A DNA stretch of 64,000 nucleotides. Origin: Stenocarpella maydis (taxonomy: Eukaryota > Ascomycota > Sordariomycetes > Diaporthales > Diaporthaceae). The stretch covers positions 2,250 through 66,249 of the forward strand of contig NQMI01000015.1 in the NCBI GenBank assembly GCA_002270565.1. The letters run 5' to 3'. Positions 31,251 through 42,644 of the stretch are shown piece after piece (within the stretch, counting starts at the first letter, position 1; each line of letters begins with the position of its first letter). A model generated the notes under the pieces. That model was not told the origin of the DNA. It did not search any database and saw only the letters and a list, made by a program, of their open reading frames with translations. The position numbers and the translations under genes were made by a program.

Positions 31251-33011
31251 ATGGCTGAAGGCTTGACCTCGACCCTGGCCAGCCTGAACCCCTTCTCCAG
31301 AAAGGGCACCTCACCAGAGGATGACGAGAACGGCGAGGAGGTCGACAACACCACCATTGCTGGTGGGGGCCACGGCGCTCGCCTGACCGACGTGACTCAG
31401 CACCAGCTGCGCGTCAGCCATGCGCTGAAAGCCTTTCTGGTTGACCATGGAGTGCTCTCCAAGCACGATCTCCATGGTGATACAGACGAGGTACAAGGTG
31501 CGGCTCTGCACGCACTGGTCAAGAAGCCGCATATTAGCGTTCCACCGCACGTCACTGACCGGTCGCACCCGCTGCCCGAGTACTTCATCAGTTCCAGCCA
31601 CAACACATATCTCTTGGCGCACCAACTATTTGGCACGTCATCCGCGTCGGCCTACGAGACCGCCCTGAAGGCAGGCGCCAGATGCGTCGAGATCGATGCA
31701 TGGGACGGTGAGGAAGACAAGGACGAGCCAAAGGTCACCCACGGCTACACTCTGGTGTCTCATATCCCATTCCGCCAGGTCTGTGAGACCATCCGCGATG
31801 TGGTCGACCAGGAAGCCGCAGAGGCTGTCAATGAGCAGGGGTACCGGGCTGCTCCGGTCATGATTTCCCTTGAGAACCACTGCGATGCCCACGGCCAGCA
31901 GCGGCTAGTAGATATCATGAAAGAGGTCTGGGGACATCGCCTGCTCAGCAAGGCCATCCGAGAAAAGGGCCACGGAGAGCAGCAGGGCGGCGACCACGTC
32001 ACTCTCCAAGAGCTTGGCTCCAAGATTGTCGTCATAGTCGAGTTCCATCTAGAGGGGGAGAAGGACTCGGACTCTGGCACCAGTGACGACTCATCCGATG
32101 ACGAGAGCAAGGAGGCACGGAAGAAGTACAAGGAAAAGAAGACGACGACCGGCGCAGGCGTAATCATACCAGAGCTCGCCGAGCTCGGCGTCTATGCCCA
32201 GTCGGTCAAGCCCATCGACAACTCATGGTTCGAGCAGCCTCAGATGACCAACGGTCCTCACCATCATCTCATCAATGTTTCCGAGACCGGCCTCCTGAAA
32301 CTCATGCCCAAATTCAACGAGAACATCGCGAAGCACAATGCACATCACCTGATGCGTGTATTCCCCAAAGGAACCCGTATCTCATCCAAGAACCTCAAGC
32401 CGGTGCCCTTTTGGGGCATTGGCGCGCAGATCTGCGCCCTCAACTGGCAGACTTTTGGCATCAGCATGCAACTCAACGAGGCGCTCTTCGCGGGCACAGA
32501 CGGATACGTCCTCAAGCCCGCAGCGCTCCGAAGCGGCGGGGACGGCAACGTTACGACTGGGCAAAAGAAGAGCCTCCGCGTCCACGTCGCGGGAGCCACG
32601 GATCTGCCACTGCCAAAGGGTAAGGAAGCGGACGAAATCAAGCCATATGTGACGGCTTCTCTCTACCACCCTCTTGATTTGAAGAAGGACGACACTGCGT
32701 CCAATAAGCAGAGGACGTCGCCGTATCGGCAGCACAAGCTTGGCTTCCTGCATCGCGGAGAAAACCCGCCGCCGACGGAGCCCCTCTGGGATGAGACTCT
32801 GGAGTTCGAGTACGAAGACAGTGAGCTGGCTTTCCTGAGGATTCTGATCAAGAGCGACGATTCATTCGCCGTCAACCCGATCCTTGCGCTTACTACCGTG
32901 CGGCTTCTTTACGCTGCAGAGGGCTGGAGTTTTATCCGGTTGCTAGATTTGAAGGGGCGGGAGACAAAGTCCTCGCTGCTGGTCAAGTTTGAGATCCAGA
33001 ACGCTGATTAG
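31251..33011 (+). CDS. Phosphoinositide-specific phospholipase C (X-Y-C2 form)
   Basis: Intronless, 586 codons, start ATG at 31251 (context CACCATGG). Cleaves PIP2 to IP3 and diacylglycerol at membranes. The X box (about 108-260) has the full catalytic set: H117 and N118 in SSHNTY, E147 and D149 in CVEIDAWDG, H164 in THGYTLVSHIPF, and the glutamate in MISLENHC. An acidic serine/aspartate-rich linker (EKDSDSGTSDDSSDDESKE, about 268-286) separates X from Y, as in eukaryotic PLCs, where such linkers restrain activity. The Y box contains LMRVFPKGTRISSKNLKP and FWGIGAQICALNWQ. A C2 domain starts near residue 445 (KSLRVHVAGATDLPLPKG). The N-terminus is short (about 105 residues), with no PH domain and no obvious full EF-hand array. 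Yeast Plc1 is longer. Confidence 0.93.
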   Translation: MAEGLTSTLASLNPFSRKGTSPEDDENGEEVDNTTIAGGGHGARLTDVTQHQLRVSHALKAFLVDHGVLSKHDLHGDTDEVQGAALHALVKKPHISVPPHVTDRSHPLPEYFISSSHNTYLLAHQLFGTSSASAYETALKAGARCVEIDAWDGEEDKDEPKVTHGYTLVSHIPFRQVCETIRDVVDQEAAEAVNEQGYRAAPVMISLENHCDAHGQQRLVDIMKEVWGHRLLSKAIREKGHGEQQGGDHVTLQELGSKIVVIVEFHLEGEKDSDSGTSDDSSDDESKEARKKYKEKKTTTGAGVIIPELAELGVYAQSVKPIDNSWFEQPQMTNGPHHHLINVSETGLLKLMPKFNENIAKHNAHHLMRVFPKGTRISSKNLKPVPFWGIGAQICALNWQTFGISMQLNEALFAGTDGYVLKPAALRSGGDGNVTTGQKKSLRVHVAGATDLPLPKGKEADEIKPYVTASLYHPLDLKKDDTASNKQRTSPYRQHKLGFLHRGENPPPTEPLWDETLEFEYEDSELAFLRILIKSDDSFAVNPILALTTVRLLYAAEGWSFIRLLDLKGRETKSSLLVKFEIQNAD

Positions 33012-33378
33012 GGCGCAAAAAGTGCGTTCCAAGACACTGGGCAAGTAGTGACAGAGCGGGCCGGCGGGGCAGTTAATGGGCCTTGACTTCTTCGTAATTG
33101 TTGTATAGTCCTGCGTTCAGGATTCTTGTTACCTGTGGCTCTCGCCCTCTGCTATCTAAGGCGCAACCGGTGATGTTAATACTGCAGTAGCCCTCGTTTT
33201 TCAAGGTTGCTTACTAGCACATCTGATAAGATACACGCAACGCCTTAGGAAATGCTCATGCCTTTTCATAATTTGCGCCGACATGGAAATTTTGAGAATA
33301 TTTTGAGTCTTTGGCTAGGACTACCTAGGTACTCTTGACAGCTCGAGCTAGGAATAGATATGCTTGGTTTGAAGTACA
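33012..33378. other. Convergent spacer
   Basis: About 370 bp between two converging genes, holding their 3' UTRs. Nothing else recognised. Confidence 0.5.
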
Positions 33379-34955
33379 TTAGGCCTGACTCTCCCCATCC
33401 CTCCTCGCTGCAACACCTTCCACTACATTCTCATCATATTCATCGTCACTGTCCTTGATGCCAGTCATCTTTGCGACCACCTTGGCCGCAAAGCAGTCCC
33501 CAGACACATTGACGGCGGTCCTGAAACGATCCAAAAACCAGTCAATAGCTACGACAACAGCATACATCCCAGTGATAGGGACGTTCACGGCCTCACAAAT
33601 CATCACCGTGAGGACAAGTGACGAGCTAGGAATTGGCGAAGCCCCGATTGTTGCCAGGGTAGAGAGCAACATGACGATCACGTACTGCGCTGCGTTTAGG
33701 GTGATTCCCTGAGTGGCAGCCATGAATGTTACCACGACAGGGAAATAAATAGCCGTTCTGCGATCGATTAGCTTTGGAGAGTCCAAAAAAAAGGAAGAAG
33801 AGTTTATGGGGTCAATGAAAGGCTAATTACAAACCCGTCCATATTTACAAGGCATCCAACTGGAACTGCGAACTTGGTCACAACCACTGGAACGCCCTGC
33901 GCCAGTGTTGTTCGCATGGTCACAGGTAGCGTGGCAGCCGAGCTGGCAGAGCCCCAGGCAGTCATCCAAGCAGGCGAAATACGCAGGAAGAATTTATAAG
34001 GGTTTTCCTTCACCAGCACCGCGAAGATCACTGCCAAGGTGATGAACATATGGATGAACATCCCTGACAGGGCTGCCCCGATCAAAACACCGAGATTCTG
34101 CCCAATTTCTGAGATCTCCAACCGGAACATATTAGGCAGGATGAGGAAGAAGACACCAATCGGGGCGAGCTTAATCAGGAAAATTATGATCTTAATGACC
34201 ATCTCCTCGATTTCCTTTACAACCCTAAGGATAGGGCTGTCGCGTTTGAGGAGGTAGCCCACGACGATACTGACAACCATCACGCTCAGCAGAGTGTCTT
34301 CAGCCAAGGCACTGAAAATGTTCTGAGGCACCAGTGTCTCGAACAGGAGTACTACTGCCTCATGGGGTTGAACCTGTTCGGTTTCCGGGTCACTCTCCTC
34401 CCCGTCTTCGCCCTGGACCGGAACCATGAGGCGCGACCAGCCCAGGGAAACGGTTATGATGGAGAAAACAATGGCGATGATAGTAGTGATCAGGTAATAA
34501 CCCAGTGTCCATTTGGCAATTAGTGCTCCGTTTCCGGAGCCCAGGTCACGAAGTGACTGGACAGCGAGGACGAGGGAGGTAATGATCAGGGGAAGTACTG
34601 CGCTGGCTATTAGTTCATGTCACACCGAAGCTCTGCCCGCACTAATGGTCTTCTACCCACCGGTAGCTCTCAGGGCTCTAAGCCACGTGGTCCCTGGGAT
34701 GCCGAGGAGTTCAGGTGCAGCCTCGGGTATGGAGTCGGCATCTGGGACAGTACTGGTAACGGCCAGGCCGATTGCGATAGCGACTACCGCAGAAACGACA
34801 ATCTGAGCTGCAGATCCGGGCTCTTTGATTGGGTGCCACCAGGGCTTCTTGGTCTCGGCCAGTGGGGTTGCTGGAGCATCTCGCACGTCGACTGAGCGGG
34901 ATGAGTCTGTCCGCGAGGCCTCGCGCGTTTGCCCCGTCTCGAGTTCTTTGTCCAT
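33379..34955 (-). CDS. Glutamate/dicarboxylate:cation symporter (DAACS, SLC1-like)
   Basis: Three exons (34955-34661, 34606-33835, 33757-33379), 481 codons. Imports acidic amino acids or C4-dicarboxylates with H+ or Na+ across, most likely, the plasma membrane. The N-terminal 45 residues are polar and cytosolic. Signature elements are present: the serine-rich HP1 loop (GSASSAATLPVTM), the TM7 motif NMDGTAIYFP (joined across intron 2, which proves that splice) and the TM8/HP2 region (MLLSTLATIGASPIPSSSLV). In HP2 the usual SxGxAGxP pattern reads TIGASPIPS, a variant. The first intron has two frame-keeping solutions (GTGGGT...TAG preferred). A 67-nt GTGAGT...CAG intron at 35037-34971 probably lies in the 5' UTR, just ahead of the start codon. 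The family length fits. Confidence 0.87.
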
Positions 34956-36945
34956 CTCGTGGCTGAAAGGCTGTGGGAGTGCCGGGTGAACGCAATGAAG
35001 TCAGTTCATGAGAGCAGAGTGAGAAAAGGACACTCACGAAATCTGTGTCCTCGTGGCACCTCCTGGCACAGGTTTTATCTGAGCGAAGGTGGCGGCCTTG
35101 TGCGACACCGGTGTTGACCGATATCCCTTCCCACAATTCAGCTTATCGGTAGGAAGCTAGGCGCCAATCGTTCCGGACGTCAATGAGAAGCAGAGAGTGG
35201 ATGAAAATCAAGCCAAGTGAAGCCGGTGGCCTGCCTCAAGCTTAAGGATAAGCTTGAGGATGCCACCCAAGGCTGGGCGAGATAACCGCCACCTCTCTCG
35301 ATTTCTGAATTGAGTCCTCCAACAGCTATTTGCCAAGTGATTCCCATCCCTCATGCCCTTCAACTAGGGATTAGTCTCGCTACCAACAGCTTGCTTCTAA
35401 CAGGTACTACCAGCTAAATAGCAATGGCCACTGTTTCTTTTTGCTTCGGCACGTTGTTCCGGACCTGAGTTGTTTCCCAAAACCTGTCTGACCAACTACC
35501 TATGCATACCCGGAACGAACAGTTTCTCCACTCATGTGCTTCCAAGACCTTTGCCCAGGCTGACCACAGGTCTTGGGTCTGTGCCGCCGAGCACCAAAAT
35601 GGGCGGCCAAGGCTTGGACCTTTCCAAAGTGTGCCATTGATTTCGAATTATGATGTTCGAAGCAGACTCTACTGTTGAATTCTGTGGGTGTCCGTTCCGC
35701 TTGAGGAAAAATTTGGTTCTATTTAACAACTTCATTTTCTCGCCTCACAAGCGGCTCATCTGATTCCATGGAACTCGAGGATGGGGCCAGTGTTCAATCC
35801 GACCATTGTTGGGAGAGATGCAACTGCCAGTGAGTATTAACTGCTCGCATGATCTTGCTTGCAACAACGCGCAGCTGATACCTACCAGGGGGAAGGGGGT
35901 TAGTTATAGAGGTTTTGCAATGCAATTATAAATTTACTAATTATTTATTTGATACAACCTCATTTAAACAAGTCTTGGAACAATTATTAGTACTTATGTT
36001 ATAGGAATGAGTGCGTGTTTAATAGGCGTAAGTGTCATGATGAGTGTGATTTAAGTAGGTGTCAAGGTAATGCACTGACGTATGCTCCTTTCCTTTTGAC
36101 TAAACTGGAGGTCCTCGGAAACAATTACGGTTCCTTGGATATCGTATAAAACCTTTCGATCGTTGCCAAAGCACGATGAGACAGACATCTCGTGATATGA
36201 TATACCCAGGTACCCTGAAGATGTCACATTTTTTTCTCTTCTCCCCTAGATGCGCTGTATCCATGACATAATTCTGCGTGTGGATTTTCCATTGTCGTGG
36301 GTTTGAGTTGCTTTATCGGAAAGAGGGTGAACGTTTCCATGCGGGCTGCGGAGCACTTCCGGAGCGGATCGATATGTTTGGGCATGTCTCCATTCACATT
36401 AAATTCCCACAGCAGGGTGCTAGATTCCGAGTTCTCGTACATCGCTGCTGTCATAATCTAAGGCCAAGCTTGCAAATGGCCCACCTCTGAACATTTGGGT
36501 GCCGTGTTGCAACTTCAAGTTCTGTCGCCACATTGGCAGTCGCTCGCAATGGGGGCATAAAAGTGCCAAAGTACCTAGGTAGCCCGGGCATTATATGTCC
36601 ACAGACCTATTATCTGATAAGAATGCCCGCCTTCTTTGGAGCCATATCAGCAGAAACCAACATCAGAAAGGAGATCCGGTGATCGGCCAGTTACGCCGGG
36701 TCGGGATCCCCGCCGGAATGAGGAGTAAGTCGGTGACTGGGAGAAAGGGGCCCGTTCAGTCGGGTCACACTCACCCGCACTGTCGAGCTATAAATCCTGA
36801 CTGACGCGCCAGCATCCGGACAGGTCTGATGAAAAGGACCAAATCGAGTTGTAGCTCCTGGATATTCACATCAGCTCTCAGTGTTAGCACCTGCAGGACG
36901 TATTCTGCCTCAACGACTGCCGTGGCTCCCCCTAAGGTCCAGACC
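34956..36945. other. Divergent intergenic region, about 2 kb
   Basis: Includes the symporter's probable 5' UTR intron (35037-34971, minus strand) and an AT-rich tract around 35900-36060. No gene recognised. Confidence 0.5.
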
Positions 36946-37982
36946 ATGTCGGGTTCCTTCAGTGTTTCCGGGAAAACAGCTATTGTCACTGGTGCAGGGT
37001 CGGGTGAGCGGCGGTTTTTTTCCTACACCAAAAATAGCCACGAGACGATGATGTTCAATGCTTGCTGACTCACTTGATAATCACCGATTAAATAGGGATC
37101 AATCTCTCTTTCGCAGCACTCCTGCTGTCTCGAAACTGCAATGTCGTCTTCGCGGACCTAGCACTGCGGCCAGAAGCTGAGAATCTCGTTGCCAAATACA
37201 GCGATGCAGCAAGCATTCCCCGCGCCGTGTTTGTCAAGACTGATGTCACATCATGGCCTGCTCTCTCAGAAATGTTCAGCACCACCCTGTCAGAGTTCAG
37301 GGGTGTTGACGTTATCTGCCCTGGTGCTGGCGTCTACGAGCCTCACTGGTCCAACTTTTGGCACCCACCGGGATCTTCCGAGAGCAAGGACGATATGAAC
37401 GGAGAGCCAGGCCACTATGCACTCCTGGATATCAACCTAAATCATCCGATCCGCGTGACACAACTTGCGTTATCCCACTGGCTGCACCCCCGGCCAGGAA
37501 AAGCTGCGGTCTCACCATCAAACCCGAAGAGGATTGTACATATTGCCTCAGTGGCTGGGTACTTGCCGAATCTCAACTGCCCGCTCTACGGTGCATCCAA
37601 ATTCGCCATTACAGGTTTTGTGAGGAGCCTGGCGGCTCTGGATGACAAGCACGGCGTGCGAGTAAACGCCGTGGCTCCAGGTGTCGTCAGAACACCGCTG
37701 TGGCTAGAGCACCCGGAGAAAATGACCTACCTCGACACAGCGGATGGATGGGTAACACCGGATGAGGTAGCAGACGCAATGCTTCAGTGTGTAGAGAATA
37801 GTGATCTGGTCGGCGGTACTATTTTCGAGGTTGGAAAGGATAGTACTCGCTGCGTGCAAACCTTCAATGACCCTGGCCCGGACAGTGACCCAAACAAGGG
37901 TCTAGTAGCGAGGAATGCGAAGAACGGCCGCGACATGGTGTGGACGTGGCTCCAGGACAAGAGCATTTGGGGATCGTATTGA
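36946..37982 (+). CDS. Short-chain dehydrogenase/reductase (15-hydroxyprostaglandin dehydrogenase-like)
   Basis: Two exons (36946-37003, 37096-37982), 314 codons; the intron is GTGAGC...TAG, 92 nt. NAD(P)-dependent oxidoreductase of the classical SDR type. The Rossmann motif TGAGSGI is split by the intron. The usual NNAG is replaced by PGAG (VICPGAGVYEP). The catalytic serine lies in HIASVAGY and the YxxxK pair in YGASKFAITGF. The PG motif follows (NAVAPGVVRTPLW), giving a complete active site. Length is slightly above the 250-280 norm because of a C-terminal extension (KGLVARNAKNGRDMVWTW). The frame is open upstream to 36829, but MSGSFSVSGKTAIVTG is the natural start. Substrate unknown; neighbours give no hint. 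Confidence 0.87.
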
Positions 37983-39701
37983 GGAAGATTATGTTGGTGA
38001 ACGATTCGTACGATTGCTCAGTTTCTCTCTCGAGCCGGTGGCATCGCAGGTGGCAATCTGCAGGTTGGGCGTTATCACAATATCATTGCATAGCCTATTA
38101 GACTTTCGATCGAAAGTTCCGGGATACACAAAATTTGTAAACGAACGGGCTGCCTCAATCAATCGAGAATTCATGATATTTTCGAGATAGGATAGATGGT
38201 GTCTCGGTTGCACGCATGTGTTGATGGACGACTTACACCGCGAGGCATTTACCTCCAGTGATACCAGGAAAAATCAATTCCATGACGAAGGCGAATTGAA
38301 GCCAGCCTTCAGTAGCCAACCTTGCAAGCAGGAGCGTTACGTTCGGGTATTGTACCCAGGTTGACTAAACTTGATTTCACGAAAATTGATCGGAAAATCT
38401 GGGCCGCCGAGGGAACATCATGCATCGTGGCGAGGCAAGGGACTTCCCCCGTCTCGTAACTGGCCACATTATGCTGTACCCGTATCGTTTAGCCCGTTTG
38501 AGATCAGCATCAAGTCCGAGGATCGAGTTTCCAGATCATCGATCGCTAGAGAACGCCGAGACACTAAGTCTCCTGAAGTCTCCTTGACACACGACGTGCA
38601 TACGGTTGTTGCCTTCGATTCCCCATGCAGTGAGCCGTTGCCACCAATACGTTCCAATGACCGAACACCAGGCTACGAGAACCCGCAGCTCAGCCCTGTG
38701 AGAATTGACAGGCATTGCACCGGGTACCTCATCCGGAGAGGCAAGTGTCTCTACATGCGGGCTGCTGGTTCCTCCTGAACCAATGCAGCATTCTGAATAG
38801 CCGGCCCTCTCGGATCGAGACCCTTTGCCAACGCTCGCCGCCTTCTCGCAGAATATGCGCCACAGCTAATCAGACTGACAGGGGCTGTCGTGTCAGGGTC
38901 ATCGAGCACAACATCAGTCAGAGGGATCAGGAACCCACACAGGCAGAACAGGGCGTGGTGTCGGTGCCATCATGCCGGGCGTGGGTTCCCAATCCCTCTT
39001 ATTACTGGGCATTCGACATGTATACGCAGCTTCCACGATAATCGGTTTCGTTGTTAATCCGACCATAATCACCTTCTTTATTTTTTTAAATTTAAAAAGT
39101 AAAAATAAAAAGGAGATAGAATAATCGCATTATAATCATAAATTACAGGAGCATGGCTTTATGCCCTTTATCTCTAGACTTTCAATGCTTTATCCCAATT
39201 CGGTGCCTCGCCCGCACAATCCTGGTTACACCGACTGCGTCTATTGGGATGCTTGCAGTCCGTCCTGCAGTTTGTTCTGCCAACATAACACCGAAGGCCG
39301 CAAACCAACGAATCCGATCCTTCTAACCCTTGCTCATCAATGATCATGTATGTTTGCCTGCACTGACACATTCTCCGCCCCAGCATTTTGCCAAATCTGC
39401 CGCAGTGAGGATTTTAATGAGTTCCCAGTCTTCCGGAACTTATGTGATGTTCCACAAGATGCTCAAGAGAGATGTCTAGACCGTCCAGCAGGTGGCAGCA
39501 TTCGAATGCTCCTAAATCGGCGCCCAGCATGTCAGAAACCTTTACTTATGTATCTGCCTTCGTTCTTCTTCACTTAAATTTCTTTCCATCCAGTTCTTCT
39601 CATCGGATCTCATCTATCAGAAACAACGTTGAATCCGTCAACATAACTGCCCCTTTACCCCCAACTCAAATTTTGTCTTTTCTTTACACACTAAGCAACA
39701 A
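37983..39701. other. Intergenic, about 1.7 kb
   Basis: Same-strand spacer without convincing genes. A 135-codon frame at 38371-38778 lacks protein-like patterns. Part is a degenerate dispersed repeat (39043-39230). Confidence 0.5.
39043..39230 (+). repeat. Degenerate dispersed repeat, copy 1
   Basis: Resembles 44179-44310 in the same order. The shared landmarks are TCGGTTTCGTTGTTAATCCG with ACCATAATCACC following, then AAAAAGGAG, then CTTTCAATG, then TGCCTCGCC. Differences are largely C/T and G/A exchanges, as expected for a RIP-aged repeat. Borders and family are unknown. Confidence 0.4.
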
Positions 39702-41193
39702 ATGGCCTTTGTCCTTGCCGCCCTATGGTGAGTAAATTTGCCGATACTTAAAGTGTTGTTGTTCAAATGTCAAATTTGTCACTGCCTGCCTAAGCTGAAT
39801 ATCTTTAAGGCTTTGGGGACGCTTCGAATGTAACATCGAGGCAGCACACGAAAAAGCGTACAAACCTTTGCTTCTCCCGGGAAAACCCTTATACAGCACA
39901 CAAGATGTCAGCGTTGTGGTTGCCACAATAGATACTCCAGATACTTTGCCTGAATCTCTGTGTCAATGGATTAGAAATAATCCTCATGAGATCATCATCG
40001 TCACTATCCAACGAGATCTCCCACTTGTTCGGTTTTTGGTCTCACAAGTTCCCTCGGCGGCAAATATCACCCAGATTGTCACCTGCGGCATCACAAACAA
40101 AAGAGAACAACTTGCTAAGGGAATCCGAATGGCACGAAGCCAAGTGATAGCCCTTGTGGATGATGATGTATTTTGGCCAGCAGGCACGGTGCTACCGTAT
40201 CTATTGGCTGGCCTGGAGGACCCAAAGGTAGGAGGGGTTCAGGGGAAGCAAAGGTACGTCAAATGAGTCTTTGTGTTCTTTCTCTTCAGGTCGTTTAACT
40301 TTTCACTCTCGGCAGAAGGGATAACTGCGGACCTAGGTAATTAATCATTTTGGCTGACCTTGCCACAATATGTAGTGCATATGTCCCAGAGAGCCGACGT
40401 AAGGGCAGTGAAATCACCCCCTGGGAGGTGGCTGCAATTCGCTGCATGGAAGTTCAGAATCGCATCCAAGCGGTGCGATTTGCCGCAGATGAGGGCTGCT
40501 TCTGCCTCATAGGTCGCACTATGCTGTTGCGGTCGAGCATCCTTCAGGACGAGGATTTCCTCCACTCCATGTGCAATGACTATTGGGCAGGCAATAAGCT
40601 CAGCACGGGAGACGATTGCTTTATCTCGCGCTGGATGATGAGCCGAGACTGGAAGTTCTGCATCCAGAACGCTCCTGAGGCCGAGGTTCTGACGTTGATA
40701 CCTAAAGACAGCAAAATGCTGTTACAGAACGTGAGATGGAAAAGGAGTTCATTCCAGTCTTGCCGGGCAGTTCTTTTTCGTTCGCCTGGCTTCTGGCAAT
40801 ATTTTCGGTAATTACGCCTGGAATCCCCTTCCTCGTTTCTTTCGAGCATCCCCAGGCTCAGAAACCCGGGCTGATCTTCTCCCTGTTCGCAGAACTTACC
40901 CTTACACGGCCCGCAAGCTTGTTGAACGCCTTCTCGCCCTCCCTATAACCTGGCTTTACCTCTGGGCATGGATCGAAAGCTTCCGAAAGTGCCCGATACT
41001 GGCGGGGATACTAGTCTTGTGGTACATTAGGACATCGTTAAGAAGCTATGGGGATCTGATGCAAAAGTATCCTTATTTCGGGGCTAAAATTTGGGGTGCA
41101 TTTCTCTTCGACAATTTGTGTCCCCTGTTGGACACTTACTGCTGGTGTACGCTGAACCGTGAGTCCTGGCTGACACGGCGAGACTCTGATTGA
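39702..41193 (+). CDS. Family 2 glycosyltransferase (fungal polysaccharide/hyaluronan-synthase-like)
   Basis: Four exons (39702-39727, 39810-40253, 40376-40807, 40893-41193) give exactly 400 codons. A processive-type GT2 enzyme, predicted to sit in the membrane and build a surface polysaccharide from a UDP-sugar. The nucleotide-binding aspartate lies in VSVVVATIDTP, the DxD-type metal site in IALVDDDVFW, the acceptor/base region in KLSTGDDCFISRWMM, and a QxxRW-equivalent in LLQNVRWKRSSFQS. The C-terminal part holds membrane segments (LLALPITWLYLWAWI; CPILAGILVLWYI). Compared with family members the N-terminal membrane region is very short (one segment at most), and the segment after the QxxRW motif also looks shortened. 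An upstream exon could have been missed. The gene is otherwise undamaged. Confidence 0.8.
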
Positions 41194-42644
41194 TCCAACC
41201 CAGCTCGGCTACTTAAGTACAACTACCAAAAACGACTTGTACAGCGGAAAACGCCTAGGTCGCCCATTGGCCCTTGTGTGACTACCTGAAACTCGAATCT
41301 CCTTCTGCAGGTAGCAGCACCTAGTATAGTATTCATAACACGGATCTCATATCAACTGGTGTTATAATATCTGCCTCCCCGAATCGAACCGGCAAACGAT
41401 AATAGAGTAACTTACTATAATGGTCTGCATTGCATGGCTTGTGGTCCAGTTGGCTTTCCTGGATATTGGAAAGTGGCCTGATGAGGCTCGGTTAGAAATG
41501 GCAGCAAAGCCCTGGAATCAATGACTTATACAAGATCGGTGTACTCCTATCAAGTTACCAGCCCGGGGGGCGGGGGGTTGATGCCTAGCTGGGTAAGAAG
41601 AAAGAGGGCCCTGAGGAAGTACGCCAGGAACAAGCATAGATAGGGATGAGTATAAATATGGATCTGCCAACCGAGCTTTTAGGAACACTTGTTCTTAGCT
41701 GTGGTATCCTGGGGACCCTCTAGGAGCCCTCTAGGAGGGGGAGGGAGGGGGGTTGGGAGACGTATAGGCCCTCATCCCCAACACATATTATGAAATTCAA
41801 TTTCGGGAAACCTTTGCCGCATAAATAGGCACGGCTCAATTCCAGCGAGTCCTTGATCAGTCAAGAGGTACAAGTTCCTTTGCGCGGGCTATGTTTAAGG
41901 TGGGGGCTAAGCACGTTGTTGCGATCGACATCAGCCAAACCATGTTGGTCGCACCTCGGGAGTTAACAAGTCGTGGTGGAGTACGAACTTGGGCATGTAT
42001 TCAAGCCTTTCAAGCTTGCCTCCTGCCCGCTCCTCGTTTAGCCGCGCCTTGACCAGGGGCGTGTGGCATTTAAACTATGCTGTAAATCAAGCCATGATGG
42101 ACGAGGGCTGGCAGAACATCGCTAGGTATCCCAGGCCAGGAGGAAGATTCGTGGGTGACACCCCAAACGATTGTATGCCATGGCTCAAAGAGGATGAAAA
42201 TTACTTTGGTTTCTCGTACAAGAGAATCGATCAGGTCAACGGTGGACATCTCCGTAGGCTTACACTACACACCAAGAACCAGCCCGTCTCAATAAATAGT
42301 TACATAGTAAATCATTCAGTCTTTGAGACGGGCGCGCAAGTCTACTGGCCTAGTTGGTGTGACGTTGCCAGACTTTGGGGGAACCGAAAATTAAGCGTAC
42401 CTAGGTACCGGAAGAAGACTCATCCTCTATTCAAGACCATGGCGGCAACGAAGCCTTGGGTGGACCAACCTGGTGACTAGCTGGGGAGCGTGGCAGAAGG
42501 AACGATGGAATCCGTCTTCGCCCGGCATTCATTTCAGAAGGCTAAAGCCCAAAAGCTGCATAATCCTATTAAAACACCACTCAGCAGAATTGTGGGATTG
42601 GCCGTTGCTATCGCAAGCTGTCGTCCTAAGCTGCAAAACCCTGT
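41194..42644. other. Convergent intergenic region, about 1.45 kb
   Basis: A 163-codon frame at 41989-42480 was considered but shows no recognisable domain. A G-rich motif lies at 41737-41757. Confidence 0.5.
41737..41757 (+). other. G-quadruplex motif
   Basis: Four guanine runs (5, 3, 6 and 3) are separated by loops of 1, 1 and 2 bases, the classical intramolecular G4 pattern. It directly follows two tandem copies of CCCTCTAGGAG (41715-41736). Confidence 0.5.

Noticed and set aside
41370..41410. Possible tRNA on the minus strand (B-box-like GGTTCGATTC)
   Set aside because: The T stem does not pair, and no matching acceptor 5' strand or A box lies upstream.
41989..42480. 163-codon plus-strand frame
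   Set aside because: No recognisable motif, biased composition and no splice or promoter support.
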